64,000 nt of DNA from assembly GCA_964557855.1 (NCBI GenBank), contig CAZLBP010000013.1, forward strand, positions 32,765-96,764, written 5' to 3'. The notes under the pieces are model-generated. The model was given only the letters and a program-made list of their open reading frames with translations, was not told the DNA's origin and made no database searches. Shown here one piece after another: positions 18,094 through 26,496 of the stretch (position 1 is the stretch's first letter; each line of letters starts with the position of its first letter). Position numbers and translations under genes: made by a program. This stretch comes from JAJRZL01 sp964557855 (lineage in GTDB: Bacteria; Zixibacteria; MSB-5A5; GN15; FEB-12).

Positions 18094-20589
18094 TCATTCC
18101 AATTCGGAGGTTTGAGGTGTTGCCGTTTCGGCGCTTTTCACATACTCGTCGAACCATCGCAGCTGCTCCCAGAGCACGTGCTCCACACTTTCGCGGGCTC
18201 GGTAGCCGTGGTCCTCGTAGGGCAGCAGCACCAGCCGGGCGGTCCCGCCCGAACCACGCACCGCTTCGAAGAAGACCTCGGACTGAAACGTGAGGGTGCC
18301 CGGGTTGGAGTCATCATCCCCGTGGATGATCAGCACCGGCTCGTTAACCTGGTCGGCGAAGAAGGTCGGCGAGACCTGGATGTAGACATCCCTGGCCTCA
18401 AAAAGAGAACGACGCTCGGACTGGAAGCCGAAAGGCTGGTTGGTCTTGTTGTACGATCCGCTGCGCGCGATGCCGGCTCGAAACAGGTCGGTGTGCGCCA
18501 GAAGGTTGGCCACCATCAGCCCGCCGTGGCTGTGACCGATGACGCCGATCCGCTCCGGATCGGCCACTCCCATTTCGACTGCCTTCTCTACTGCGGCCGC
18601 GGCATCGGCCACCAGTTGCGGCACGAACGTATCATACGTGGTCTCGGGATCGCCAATCATCGGCATGGCCGTCCGGTCGAGCACGGCGTAACCCCGGAGC
18701 AAGAAGTAAAGATGGGAGGGGCCGTAAATACGCATAAAGCGTTGAGCCGAACCCCTGACCTGACCGGCCGTAGTGGCGCCGGAATATTCGAGAGGATAGG
18801 CGTAAAGCACGGTGGGCAGCGGTGTGCCTTCCTCATAGCCGGGTGGCAGATGCAGGTGGAAACTGAGGGGTACGCCGTCGTCCCGCTCGTAGTGTACGAT
18901 GCGTTTCTCGATCTCACGCAGCTGCGGCGTCGGGTCCTCAAAGCGCGTTATGGGTTCGCGCGCCAAAGCCCGGGTGGGCTCACCCTCGTCTGCCTCAATC
19001 TCATCCGTGAACACAGCCAGATAGTAGTTGGGCACATCGACAGCAGATTCGGATTTCAGCACGAATCGGTCCTCATCACCGGCGAATGCCACGAAATACT
19101 CGTATCGGTCCGGATCACAGCGAAACAGACGCTCGGTCTCGCCGGTCTCGAGGTGGCGAAGGTCCAGGAAGGGACGGTCGCCCTCGTCGGTAGCACCGCT
19201 CCCGGTGAAGTAGACCGCATCTCCCTTCTGGTGAAACACCCAGCGACCGTTTGGCAGCGGACGGAACACGGGATCGCCCGGATCTCCGTAGCGGTCGTCC
19301 TCGTCGAGTTCAAACCAGAGGCGCGACGTGCCCTCGTCAACATCCAGAAGCCAGACGTAGCGCCAGCGTCGCATCCGTTCGCGCTGGGTGAGCATGAGCG
19401 TACCGCCCTCGGCGCCCCAGGCGTTTTGCCAGGGCTGGATTCGGTGCTCGGCTCGGAAGATCTCCTGTGGCTCTCCCGTGAAAGGCGCGTCCAGACGCAC
19501 AAGCCGGTCGCGGTGGGACGCCTCAGCTACCGGATCTCCGCCATCGAGCGCCTCGACCCAGAAGAGTGTGTGGGAAGCGGTGGGACGCCACTCAACCGAG
19601 CGCGGTCCCAGCGGCACACCGTGGATCGGGACCTCGTCGGCCAGGGGCAACGACGCGATATTCGCTACCGGATTGCCCTCACGGTCCCACACTTCGATTT
19701 CGCTCGCAAAGCGCCACCAGCCCACCTCATGGGACCAGGGCGCGACCAATCGCTTCACCAGGAGATACTCGCCGTCCGGCGAGAATTCGGCTGCACTGTA
19801 GGGAGCGGGCGGACTGACGACGTTAACTTCCCCTGACGCCGGGTCGACGATGGCCAGCTCACAGGAGGTATAGTACTCGAACAGGGCGTCGTCGTGAGCT
19901 GTCTGGAGCACGTTGCGCGCCTCGTACGTGGATCGTGCCGAGGCCCCCTCACCCTCACGGACTTCCGGACCCGCCGGTATAGCCGGCGGCTCGGGAGCCG
20001 GTCCGCGTTGCGGGATGCGGCGAACAAGAAGGCGCTCCTGGTCGGGCAGCCAGCTTACCGCCGCGCCCAGCAGCGGGTTGAGAGCCAAGTCCTCGATCCG
20101 GGTCAATTCGCCCTCCACCGACCCGACATAGAGGCCAATGTGATCGGCATGAGCGATGGTGAGCGCGATACGTTTGCCGTCCACGGTCCAGTCCACATCG
20201 TGCACTTCGCTGTTGGCCGGGATATCGATTGGCGTCGTAGCTCCATCCACGACCCGGACCAGGCGGGGGGAGGTACCCCCGTGGCTGCCGTGGTGGCCGT
20301 TGATAGCGGGATTGACCCTCATGCCGGCCAGCTTATGCATCGGCGCCGCCAGCTCGGCCAGCGGGGGATAGAGCACGGGATCGGCCAGAAACAAATACTC
20401 ACCGGTTGGGGCCGTCCATACCCAGGGGAGCTGCGGCGCGTGGAGTACTGCCAGCAGCTCTTCGGATGGTGACTGCCACTCGGTTGCCGCCTGATGAATG
20501 TCGTCGGATGCCCCTGTGCCGGCTGCCGTCAGAAACACGGCCACCGTCAACACAATCTGAATTGCTACTCTCACGTCTCTTCTGTTCAT
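18094..20589 (-). CDS. S9 family serine peptidase (S9D, glutamyl endopeptidase-like)
   Basis: 831 residues from the ATG at 20589, which has AGGAG upstream and opens a signal peptide (VLTVAVFLTAAGTGASDD). A WD/beta-propeller-like part (about 40-560) is followed by the alpha/beta-hydrolase peptidase domain. The nucleophile elbow is GHSHGG, the acid is in HGDDDSNPGT and the histidine in YEDHGYR. The spacing and the sequence after the Asp resemble subfamily S9D more than DPP-IV or oligopeptidase B. Exported, so probably periplasmic peptide breakdown. The frame remains open about 195 bases further upstream but without support. It stands alone. Confidence 0.92.
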   Translation of the reverse strand: MNRRDVRVAIQIVLTVAVFLTAAGTGASDDIHQAATEWQSPSEELLAVLHAPQLPWVWTAPTGEYLFLADPVLYPPLAELAAPMHKLAGMRVNPAINGHHGSHGGTSPRLVRVVDGATTPIDIPANSEVHDVDWTVDGKRIALTIAHADHIGLYVGSVEGELTRIEDLALNPLLGAAVSWLPDQERLLVRRIPQRGPAPEPPAIPAGPEVREGEGASARSTYEARNVLQTAHDDALFEYYTSCELAIVDPASGEVNVVSPPAPYSAAEFSPDGEYLLVKRLVAPWSHEVGWWRFASEIEVWDREGNPVANIASLPLADEVPIHGVPLGPRSVEWRPTASHTLFWVEALDGGDPVAEASHRDRLVRLDAPFTGEPQEIFRAEHRIQPWQNAWGAEGGTLMLTQRERMRRWRYVWLLDVDEGTSRLWFELDEDDRYGDPGDPVFRPLPNGRWVFHQKGDAVYFTGSGATDEGDRPFLDLRHLETGETERLFRCDPDRYEYFVAFAGDEDRFVLKSESAVDVPNYYLAVFTDEIEADEGEPTRALAREPITRFEDPTPQLREIEKRIVHYERDDGVPLSFHLHLPPGYEEGTPLPTVLYAYPLEYSGATTAGQVRGSAQRFMRIYGPSHLYFLLRGYAVLDRTAMPMIGDPETTYDTFVPQLVADAAAAVEKAVEMGVADPERIGVIGHSHGGLMVANLLAHTDLFRAGIARSGSYNKTNQPFGFQSERRSLFEARDVYIQVSPTFFADQVNEPVLIIHGDDDSNPGTLTFQSEVFFEAVRGSGGTARLVLLPYEDHGYRARESVEHVLWEQLRWFDEYVKSAETATPQTSELE

Positions 20590-21043
20590 GCTTGATCTCC
20601 TGATCCTTGCCGGTTCTTCCGCACAGTTTGGGAGCCGTTTCGCCGTCCGGGAAACCGGATACCGTGTGCTCTTTCGGTTTCCGCAGTTGCGTGATACGGC
20701 ATTGATGTCATTCATGAGGCCGTAATGTGGTCTTACATCCTCTACAGCCGCCTTTCCGGTCCGGCGCCGCTCTGTAAGCTGCAACGTCCGACTCGCGTAC
20801 GCCCGCCAACAGAGTAGACCAGCCGGTGATCCAAGTTACACCACACACCGACCGTTGGCAACAGCTTTCCGATTCTCCGCGTTCCCAAACTGTCCCTTCC
20901 CTCGTTCCCAAATTGCATTTAGGAACGCACTTGTCTGCCAGGTTGTACTTGGCCCGACTATTACCCGCAAGTCATGGCATTCCTGCGAACGCGGGAATCC
21001 AGAAATCTCTCTATTCGTGCACCGCGTTACCGAGTGCCGATCT

Positions 21044-21068
21044 GTAGGGCAGGTCCGCTTCAGCGGAC
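21044..21068 (+). repeat. GTAG-headed REP-like hairpin
   Basis: GTAG at 21044-21047, then GTCCGC-ttca-GCGGAC at 21053-21068, a perfect six-pair stem. A GTAG foot followed by a short stem is the layout of REP sequences handled by RAYT transposases. Confidence 0.55.
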
Positions 21069-21101
21069 GAAGAACCCGACATCTTTCGTTCGAGGCTGTC
21101 T

Positions 21102-21140
21102 GTTGGGTTTCTCGCCGCCTTTGGCGCCTCGGAACCCGAC
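21102..21140 (+). repeat. REP-like imperfect hairpin
   Basis: The outer arms GTTGGGTT and AACCCGAC pair at 7 of 8 positions (the eighth is T-G), with inner GCC/GGC pairing around CTTT. Confidence 0.5.
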
Positions 21141-21153
21141 CTGCTGTCTGATT

Positions 21154-21195
21154 GAAAAACACACCCCCGCCTTTGTACCAGGGCCGGGGTGTGTT
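21154..21195 (-). terminator. Rho-independent terminator (minus strand)
   Basis: The arms AACACACCCC (21158-21167) and GGGGTGTGTT (21186-21195) make a perfect 10-bp stem. On the minus strand it is followed by TTTTTCAAT. It lies about 280 bases beyond the S41 peptidase stop and probably ends the tmk-S41 transcript. Confidence 0.7.
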
Positions 21196-21314
21196 CTGCC
21201 TGCTTTTCTGTACACTTTCCCTGCCAAATCGATGTTGATTGCTGTACCAGTTGGAAAGGGCTCTAATTACGTGACCGGCAGATGTCCACATCTGCCGCTC
21301 TATCTTGCGCTCTA

Positions 21315-21459
21315 CCAAACGAACCCATTTTCACTACAGATCAACCACCGATACTACCAAGCGAACCCATTTCCTCCGGCCGTTCCGTCAGGTCCTGACC
21401 CGCGTCAGCGGGGTATAACCTGACGGTTCATCACCCCGTCCATCCAAACGAACCCATTT
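21315..21459 (+). repeat. Three copies of a 16-bp repeat CCAAACGAACCCATTT
   Basis: Copies at 21315-21330, 21357-21372 (one mismatch, AG for AA) and 21444-21459. The spacings are 42 and 87 bases. In one frame they spell T/A-N-P-F repeatedly, but stop codons and lack of a start argue against coding. Confidence 0.8.
21385..21426 (+). repeat. Dispersed ACCTGAC-type inverted repeat, copy 1
   Basis: The arms CCGTCAGGT and ACCTGACGG are perfect over 9 bp, with CCGC/GCGG inside. Related copies sit near 41465-41506 and 56037-56074. Confidence 0.7.
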
Positions 21460-21477
21460 CTGTGCTGCATCTATCTC

Positions 21478-23082
21478 TCACCACCCCGCCTGCGCCCGCC
21501 CCTCATCCGGCTGACGGAAATGCCGTTCCAGCAAGATCCGGGCGGCGTACTTGATATCCGGGCGAAACTGCACGATGATATCATCATACGCCCGGTACGT
21601 CCCGAACTCCCGCTCCCAGGCGATCTGCAGAAAACGGATAGCCAGGTAGTCCTTCACCTGCATGAGCTGCCACTTGTCGCGGATTACGGACAACGCCAGG
21701 TAATGGGCAATTGCCGCCTGCGTCTGTGAACTGCGCTGCTCCGCCTCGGCCCGCCGCTCCATCTCTCTTAAGATATCTGTGCGGGTCGTGGCGAACTCGA
21801 ACTCGTTCTCCTCCAGAAACCAGACCAACTGCCCGATCCACTCCAGCGACATGAGCTCCTCGATCGTACTCATCACGATATTATCCTGATACTCTTCTAC
21901 GAACTGATGCAGCAGCAGCGAACTCTCCAGCGCCCGCACGTACTCGTGTCGGGATGGAAAATCGAAATAGTAGTCCGGAATGAGACCATGCCCCGTATCG
22001 ACCAGCATCGAATCGAACTCGTTAAGATAGATATCATTGTCAAAATAGAATCGGGAGATAGTCAGGCGCAGGCCGTCCCCGTCCGGGTAACGCACATACC
22101 CCTGCACCAGTCCTTTGCCGAACGTGGTGTCGCCGACCAGCAGAGCCCGCTCCGCCTGCTGCAGGGCGCCGGCGGCAATCTCCGAAGCCGAAGCCGACCC
22201 GCCGTCCACCAGCACCACCATCGGCAACCCGCCCGTCACATCGCTGCCGCTCGCCCGGATATGCTCTTCCTTCCACCGCGACCGGGCATCGGTACCGATA
22301 ATAAAGGTCCCTTCCTCGACAAACAGGCTAACCGTCCGCCACGCCTCCGAGAACAATCCACCGGGATTGCCGCGCAGATCGAGGATCAAACCGCGCGGCT
22401 GATGATGAAGCAGAGAATCGAGGGCGTCGCGTACCTGCTCCGAGGCGCCGGACTCGAAATCCAGCAGCCGGACATACAACATCCCCTCCGGCGTCAACCC
22501 GGCATACGGCACATGGATAAGCGGCAAGGTGGCACGCGTCAGTTCCACCTCGATCGTGTCGTTCGTGGCATACTGCGCCACCCGCACGAGCACCTCGGTC
22601 CCTTCCGGTCCGCGCAGCAACTGACTGGCATCGGTCAACAGCATACCCGCCAAATCAACCGAATCAGCTGCAATGATGACGTCCCCGGTCATCAGACCGG
22701 CTCTGCCCGCCGGTCCGCCCTCACGGACAGACATGATGAGCAACCCCTGATCATGGCGAACCACCGTTACGCCGATGCCGCCATATTCGCCTGTCCATTC
22801 TTCCCGAATCTGCGCCAGATCCGCCGCCGGTATGTAAGCCGAATACCGGTCCAGCCGACTGAATATCTCCCGGTGCCCCGCAGTTACCAGCTGTCGGGAA
22901 GATACGGGCTCGACATAAGTTCCTTCAATAGCGAGCGCCGCCCGGATCAACGTAATCGACTGGGCAATGCCCGGATCGGACATGACTATCGCCCCCATGC
23001 CGCCGGCGAGTAAAACGAGGAGCACCAGCAATATCAGCGACAGCAGCAGGGAACGTCGATCAGGCAGAGAAGTTGATGTCAT
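21478..23082 (-). CDS. S41 family C-terminal processing peptidase (CtpA-like)
   Basis: 534 residues. One N-terminal membrane helix (about 10-32) anchors it with the rest outside the cytoplasm. A PDZ domain (about 95-180; GIGVTVVRHDQGLLIMSVREGGPAGRAGL) precedes the S41 domain with GLILDLRGNPGG, the catalytic Ser in DGGSASASEIAAGAL and the Lys in TTFGKGLVQ. The last 150 residues form a charged helical extension beyond the usual Ctp core. It starts inside the end of tmk (23-base overlap), so the two genes are co-translated. Confidence 0.94.
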   Translation of the reverse strand: MTSTSLPDRRSLLLSLILLVLLVLLAGGMGAIVMSDPGIAQSITLIRAALAIEGTYVEPVSSRQLVTAGHREIFSRLDRYSAYIPAADLAQIREEWTGEYGGIGVTVVRHDQGLLIMSVREGGPAGRAGLMTGDVIIAADSVDLAGMLLTDASQLLRGPEGTEVLVRVAQYATNDTIEVELTRATLPLIHVPYAGLTPEGMLYVRLLDFESGASEQVRDALDSLLHHQPRGLILDLRGNPGGLFSEAWRTVSLFVEEGTFIIGTDARSRWKEEHIRASGSDVTGGLPMVVLVDGGSASASEIAAGALQQAERALLVGDTTFGKGLVQGYVRYPDGDGLRLTISRFYFDNDIYLNEFDSMLVDTGHGLIPDYYFDFPSRHEYVRALESSLLLHQFVEEYQDNIVMSTIEELMSLEWIGQLVWFLEENEFEFATTRTDILREMERRAEAEQRSSQTQAAIAHYLALSVIRDKWQLMQVKDYLAIRFLQIAWEREFGTYRAYDDIIVQFRPDIKYAARILLERHFRQPDEGRAQAGW

Positions 23083-23710
23083 ACGCCCTCAGTTTTCGAG
23101 CCAGGACCTTCTTAACGTCATTGAACACGTCTTCAATCGCTTGAGCACCATCGATAACTTTTACGCGGCGGCGCTCTTTGCGGGCGATTTCCAAAAACCC
23201 TTTGCGAACCAGATTGAAGAACGATGTCGACTGCGACTCCAGACGATCCGGTTTGCGCTTCAGGCGAGATCGCGCCACTGACAGGTCGATATCGAATACC
23301 AGCGTAAGGTCAGGCGTCAGTCGGCCGACCGCCACGCGATGCAACGATCGCACCATCCGAATGTCCAGTTTGCGGCCGAAACCCTGGTAGGCGGTCGTGC
23401 TGTCGTAGAATCGATCACAAAGGACGATGTGTCTTTTGTCCAGCGCCGGGATGATCTCGTTCGTCGTCAAGTCCGCCCGAGCCGCCTCATAGAGAAGCAA
23501 CTCGGCCACGTCGGTCACGGCCAGTTTGTCGTCCAGCAGTATGCTTCGGATCCGCTCCGCCACCGGTGTCGTGCCGGGCTCTCGAAACAAAGACACGGTC
23601 TGCCCCTGAGCCGCCAGATACTCGTAGGTCAGCATGGCCTGAGTCGTCTTGCCGCAGCCGTCAATACCTTCAAACGTAATGAACAGACCTTTTTGCGACC
23701 GTGGCGGCAT
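23060..23710 (-). CDS. tmk: Thymidylate kinase
   Basis: 216 residues from the ATG at 23710. The frame continues upstream to 23782, but that part encodes a transcription terminator hairpin, so the shorter start is right. P-loop FEGIDGCGKTTQ (about 13-24), the REPG motif (SLFREPGTTP) and the DR-Y motif CDRFYDSTTAYQG are all present. It phosphorylates dTMP to dTDP. It overlaps the S41 peptidase gene downstream. Confidence 0.95.
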   Translation of the reverse strand: MPPRSQKGLFITFEGIDGCGKTTQAMLTYEYLAAQGQTVSLFREPGTTPVAERIRSILLDDKLAVTDVAELLLYEAARADLTTNEIIPALDKRHIVLCDRFYDSTTAYQGFGRKLDIRMVRSLHRVAVGRLTPDLTLVFDIDLSVARSRLKRKPDRLESQSTSFFNLVRKGFLEIARKERRRVKVIDGAQAIEDVFNDVKKVLARKLRAYDINFSA

Positions 23711-23738
23711 CAGCCTGTCCTCAGCCTGAAAAGTGCAG

Positions 23739-23770
23739 AAAAAAACCGGCGATCGTTTCTCATCGCCGGT
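23739..23770 (-). terminator. Rho-independent terminator downstream of ino1
   Basis: The arms ACCGGCGAT and ATCGCCGGT (9 bp, perfect) have an 8-base loop, and on the minus strand TTTTTTTCTG follows. It begins 31 bases past the ino1 stop and separates ino1 from tmk. Confidence 0.9.
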
Positions 23771-23800
23771 TAACGTAATCAAATGCCGAACTGCAATCGA

Positions 23801-25015
23801 CTATTTTTTCTTCCGAACCACGCGTTTTGACGAAGACTTCGACTTACTTTTTGAATCCGTCTTCTTCACCGCCGGTTTGGGCGCCTTCGGCTTGCGAGCG
23901 GCCGCCCGGCCGTGCTTCTTGGTCGTGACTTCCGACTGTTTCCAACCGTATTGGGCGATAAACTCCTCAGTCATCCGGTGCGCTTCATCATCGGGATACT
24001 GCACCGGCGGGGACTTCTTGAAATACGCCGAGGGTGCGATCAGTGCTCCGGAGAGATGATTGTCCAGCGCCAGCTTGCAACAGCGGATGGCGTCGATGAC
24101 GACCCCGGCCGAATTCGGGCTGTCCCAGACCTCCAGTTTCAGTTCGATGTTCAGCGGGACGTTGCCGAACGTCGTTCCTTCCAGGCGCATATGCGCCCAT
24201 TTGCGGTCATGCAGCCAGGCAACATAGTCCGACGGACCGATGTAGACATTGTCCGCACCGATGTCGTAATCCAGCATACTGGTCACAGCACTCGTCTTTG
24301 ACACTTTCTTGGATTCCAGGCGGCTTCTCTCCAGCATATTGAGGAAGTCGGTGTTGCCGCCGACGTTGAGCTGACTGGTCCGATCCAGTCTCACTCCTCG
24401 ATCCAGGAACAAACGTGTCAGCACCCGGTGCGCAATAGTCGCCCCCACCTGCGACTTGATATCGTCGCCGATAATCGGCAGACCTTTCTTCTCGAAGCGA
24501 CCCTGCCAGTACGGCTCTTTGGCTATAAACACCGGTATACAGTTGATAAACCCGCACCCGGCATCCAGCACTTGCTCCACATACCACTTCGTAGCTTCCT
24601 CCGAACCCACCGGCAGGTAGTTGACCACCACATCTGTCTTCGTGTCTTTCAGTAAATGAACAATATCCACCGTATCACCCGGGGCCTTCTCGATTATCTG
24701 TGACAGGTAGTACCCCAGTCCATCGTGGGTCATACCCCGCTGCACCGTGATCCCGGATTTCGGGACTTTGGCAAAGACAAAAGTGTTGTTCGGCTTGGTG
24801 TAAATCGCCTCCGACAGATCTTTACCGACTTTGTTCTTGTCGATATCGATCGCCGCCGAAAACTCGATATCCCGGATATGGTAACCACCCAGGTTGACGT
24901 GCATCAAACCCGGTACCTTCTCCTCTTCTTTCGCTTTCTTGTAGAACTCGACTCCCTGTACCAGGGAGGAAGCGCAGTTACCGACACCGATAATAGCTAC
25001 GCGAATTTTTCCCAT
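23801..25015 (-). CDS. ino1: Inositol-3-phosphate synthase with Lys-rich C-terminal tail
   Basis: 404 residues. The NAD-binding start AIIGVGNCASSLVQG, the NYLPVGSEEATKWY block, GDDIKSQVGATI and the LNVGGNTDFLNM segment mark the short bacterial/archaeal myo-inositol-1-phosphate synthase type, converting glucose-6-P to inositol-3-P. Residues 366-404 form an unusual tail rich in Lys, Arg, Ala, Pro and Ser (18 of 39 are K/R, ending RVVRKKK). AAGGAAGGA precedes the ATG. A consensus-like promoter and a strong terminator make it a single-gene unit facing a TetR gene. It could feed inositol lipid or inositol-based solute synthesis. Confidence 0.94.
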   Translation of the reverse strand: MGKIRVAIIGVGNCASSLVQGVEFYKKAKEEEKVPGLMHVNLGGYHIRDIEFSAAIDIDKNKVGKDLSEAIYTKPNNTFVFAKVPKSGITVQRGMTHDGLGYYLSQIIEKAPGDTVDIVHLLKDTKTDVVVNYLPVGSEEATKWYVEQVLDAGCGFINCIPVFIAKEPYWQGRFEKKGLPIIGDDIKSQVGATIAHRVLTRLFLDRGVRLDRTSQLNVGGNTDFLNMLERSRLESKKVSKTSAVTSMLDYDIGADNVYIGPSDYVAWLHDRKWAHMRLEGTTFGNVPLNIELKLEVWDSPNSAGVVIDAIRCCKLALDNHLSGALIAPSAYFKKSPPVQYPDDEAHRMTEEFIAQYGWKQSEVTTKKHGRAAARKPKAPKPAVKKTDSKSKSKSSSKRVVRKKK

Positions 25016-25061
25016 AATTCCTTCCTTTCTAGAAACGCCCTACACGAGGGACGCGTGGCCG

Positions 25062-25090
25062 AGTATAGAATCACACAACCGGACTGTCAA
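25062..25090 (-). promoter_or_regulatory. Sigma-70 promoter of ino1
   Basis: On the minus strand TTGACA (25090-25085), a 17-base spacer and TATACT (25067-25062). It matches the consensus at 11 of 12 positions, the best promoter in the window. Confidence 0.8.
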
Positions 25091-25097
25091 ATTATAA

Positions 25098-25128
25098 TTG
25101 ACATATCGTTGAAAAATATATTTATGGT
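25098..25128 (+). promoter_or_regulatory. Weak candidate promoter for the TetR gene
   Basis: TTGACA at 25098-25103 is followed by several AT-rich -10 candidates, for example TATGGT at 25123 with a 19-base spacer. A perfect TATAAT at 25153-25158, four bases before the ATG, is an alternative -10 and would give a leaderless message. Confidence 0.4.
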
Positions 25129-25136
25129 ATATAAGT

Positions 25137-25154
25137 TATGACTATATAGTCATA
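25137..25154. promoter_or_regulatory. 18-bp perfect palindrome, probable TetR operator
   Basis: TATGACTATATAGTCATA reads the same on both strands. It sits 8 bases before the ATG of the TetR gene, downstream of that gene's candidate -35 and touching the TATAAT at 25153. Length, symmetry and position fit an autoregulatory TetR-family operator; the ino1 promoter starts about 50 bases away. Confidence 0.7.
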
Positions 25155-25162
25155 TAATCGAT

Positions 25163-25816
25163 ATGCCGAACCTCGATGAAAACATTGTTGTTGAGCTTCT
25201 GGATCGGAAGGTAGTGACGGATACGTTCCGGCGCCTTCCCGGAGAGAAGAAACGTCGCCTGTACGAATCCGCCATTGAGCTGTTCGGTAAGTACGGTTAT
25301 GACGGACTCGCGGTCGATGTCTATTGCGAGCAGGCCGGGATCAGCAAAGGCTCCTTCTTTCAGTACTTCCCCTCCAAGATCCATTTACTGGAAATGGCGG
25401 TCTTGCTCTTTGACTCGCACCTCACTCAGTTAGTGCACGAGATCGAGGAGACTGAGCCGGGGCCTCTGGCCCGTCAACGTCTGGCCCATTTGTTCCACCG
25501 ATTTCTGGCCGACTCGATTCTGACACCGGCCGAAGAGCAGTTCTACCTGTTCGCGACCACGGCATCCCGGCATGCTACCATTGAACTGGCCAACCTTGAT
25601 CTGGAACGGCATCTCACTAGCTACATTGCCGAAATCGTCAAGCGGGGTCAGACCACGGGAGAGCTGAGCGATAGTCTAAATAGTACCTGGATTGCCAAGT
25701 TGGTAGCGAAGATGCTTGGCGGTGTGCTGGCCGAGTCCTCGTATGCAGACGAACATTGGCTGCATGACGGCGCCGATTTCCTCAGTGCGGTCCTATTCGA
25801 TGGAATAAAAAGCTGA
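25163..25816 (+). CDS. TetR/AcrR family transcriptional regulator
   Basis: 217 residues. The N-terminal helix-turn-helix is in about 28-73 (YESAIELFGKYGYDGL, then YCEQAGISKGSFFQYFPSK, the usual recognition helix and Y-F-x-K end). The C-terminal ligand domain is helical with no recognisable effector pocket. No Shine-Dalgarno precedes the ATG. It is transcribed away from ino1 across a 147-base region with the 18-bp palindrome, so it may regulate itself and perhaps ino1. The Ala-Val at the start of the DNA-binding helix differs from the usual T-T/V. Confidence 0.92.
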   Translation: MPNLDENIVVELLDRKVVTDTFRRLPGEKKRRLYESAIELFGKYGYDGLAVDVYCEQAGISKGSFFQYFPSKIHLLEMAVLLFDSHLTQLVHEIEETEPGPLARQRLAHLFHRFLADSILTPAEEQFYLFATTASRHATIELANLDLERHLTSYIAEIVKRGQTTGELSDSLNSTWIAKLVAKMLGGVLAESSYADEHWLHDGADFLSAVLFDGIKS

Positions 25817-25920
25817 GCGATTCACGAACGGAATTTGGCTCGAACAAGGTCGGATTGGTGTCGTATGTCGGCCAGGGACGGTTGATTCGCCATCCACATC
25901 AAAGTTATTGGATCGCCGAC

Positions 25921-26475
25921 TCAGAAAGTAAACCGGTCCATGGCGATTATCTCCTCAACCGGCTTCCGCGTCCGCTCCGCCTCATCCTTCTCCCGCGTCC
26001 GCTCATCCAAGAGATCGATCGGCCCTTTGTACCCCAGAGAGATCACGCACATGACTTTGAAATCATCCGGAATATCGAGCGCCTGCTTCACTTTGGGGGC
26101 GTCATAGCCCGCCATGGGGTGCGCCATCAGACCTTCCTGCACCGCAGCCAGCAGGAGCGACATGGTGGCCAGGCCGCAGTCGAACTGGTAGTATTCGATC
26201 GGATCGTCTTTGCGGGTGTAATCGTCGCGTTGACGGCCACACACCGCGATGAGCACCGGCGCCCTGGCAGCCCACTGGTTACCCCGAGGCAGCGCGGCCA
26301 CGAATTTCTCGCGCTGGTGACGATCTTTCACGAAGATGAACCGCCAGGGCTGATTGTTCTGGTTGGATGGCGACCAGCGGATGATTTCGAACATGCGCTC
26401 CAATGACTCCTGCGGTACCGGTCGATCCAGATACGAGCGCTTGCTCTCACGCTTGAAAAAGATGGATTCAGACAT
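25921..26475 (-). CDS. Nitroreductase family protein
   Basis: 184 residues of the FMN-dependent nitroreductase fold. It begins with the family's R-R/KS-Y segment (RESKRSYLDRPVPQE) and has WSPSNQNNQPWRFIFV at about 34-49 for FMN and substrate binding, then the middle GLATMSLLLAAVQEGL and the late VMCVISLGY. It reduces an unknown electrophile with NAD(P)H. GGGGAG stands before the ATG. It follows the PfkB kinase gene by 21 bases and may share its transcript. Confidence 0.9.
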   Translation of the reverse strand: MSESIFFKRESKRSYLDRPVPQESLERMFEIIRWSPSNQNNQPWRFIFVKDRHQREKFVAALPRGNQWAARAPVLIAVCGRQRDDYTRKDDPIEYYQFDCGLATMSLLLAAVQEGLMAHPMAGYDAPKVKQALDIPDDFKVMCVISLGYKGPIDLLDERTREKDEAERTRKPVEEIIAMDRFTF

Positions 26476-26496
26476 ATACTCCCCGTTCTGTTTGAC

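Larger units (their letters stand above)
20590..21477. other. Repeat-rich intergenic region
   Basis: Nearly 900 bases without a gene between two minus-strand peptidase genes. It carries a degenerate GTTCCCAA/GGAACG hairpin (about 20899-20926), an ATTCCTGCG/GCGGGAAT hairpin (20979-20998), a GTAG-headed hairpin (21044), a further hairpin (21102), a terminator (21154) and three copies of a CGAACCCATTT repeat (21315-21459). The open frames across it spell repeated T/A-N-P-F and are not genes. Confidence 0.75.

Noticed and set aside
18076..19836. Long plus-strand open frame opposite the S9 peptidase
   Set aside because: It is antisense to a protein with clear catalytic motifs and signal peptide; its own product has no family features and is rich in His/Arg/Gly, as expected for a shadow frame.
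20974..21423. Open frame with repeated T/A-N-P-F across the intergenic repeats
   Set aside because: No ribosome site, and it runs through a terminator and several hairpins; the peptide repeat simply reflects the DNA repeat.
21907..23013. Long plus-strand open frame opposite the S41 peptidase
   Set aside because: The minus strand encodes an intact S41 peptidase; the antisense product is low-complexity and rich in Arg, Gln and His.
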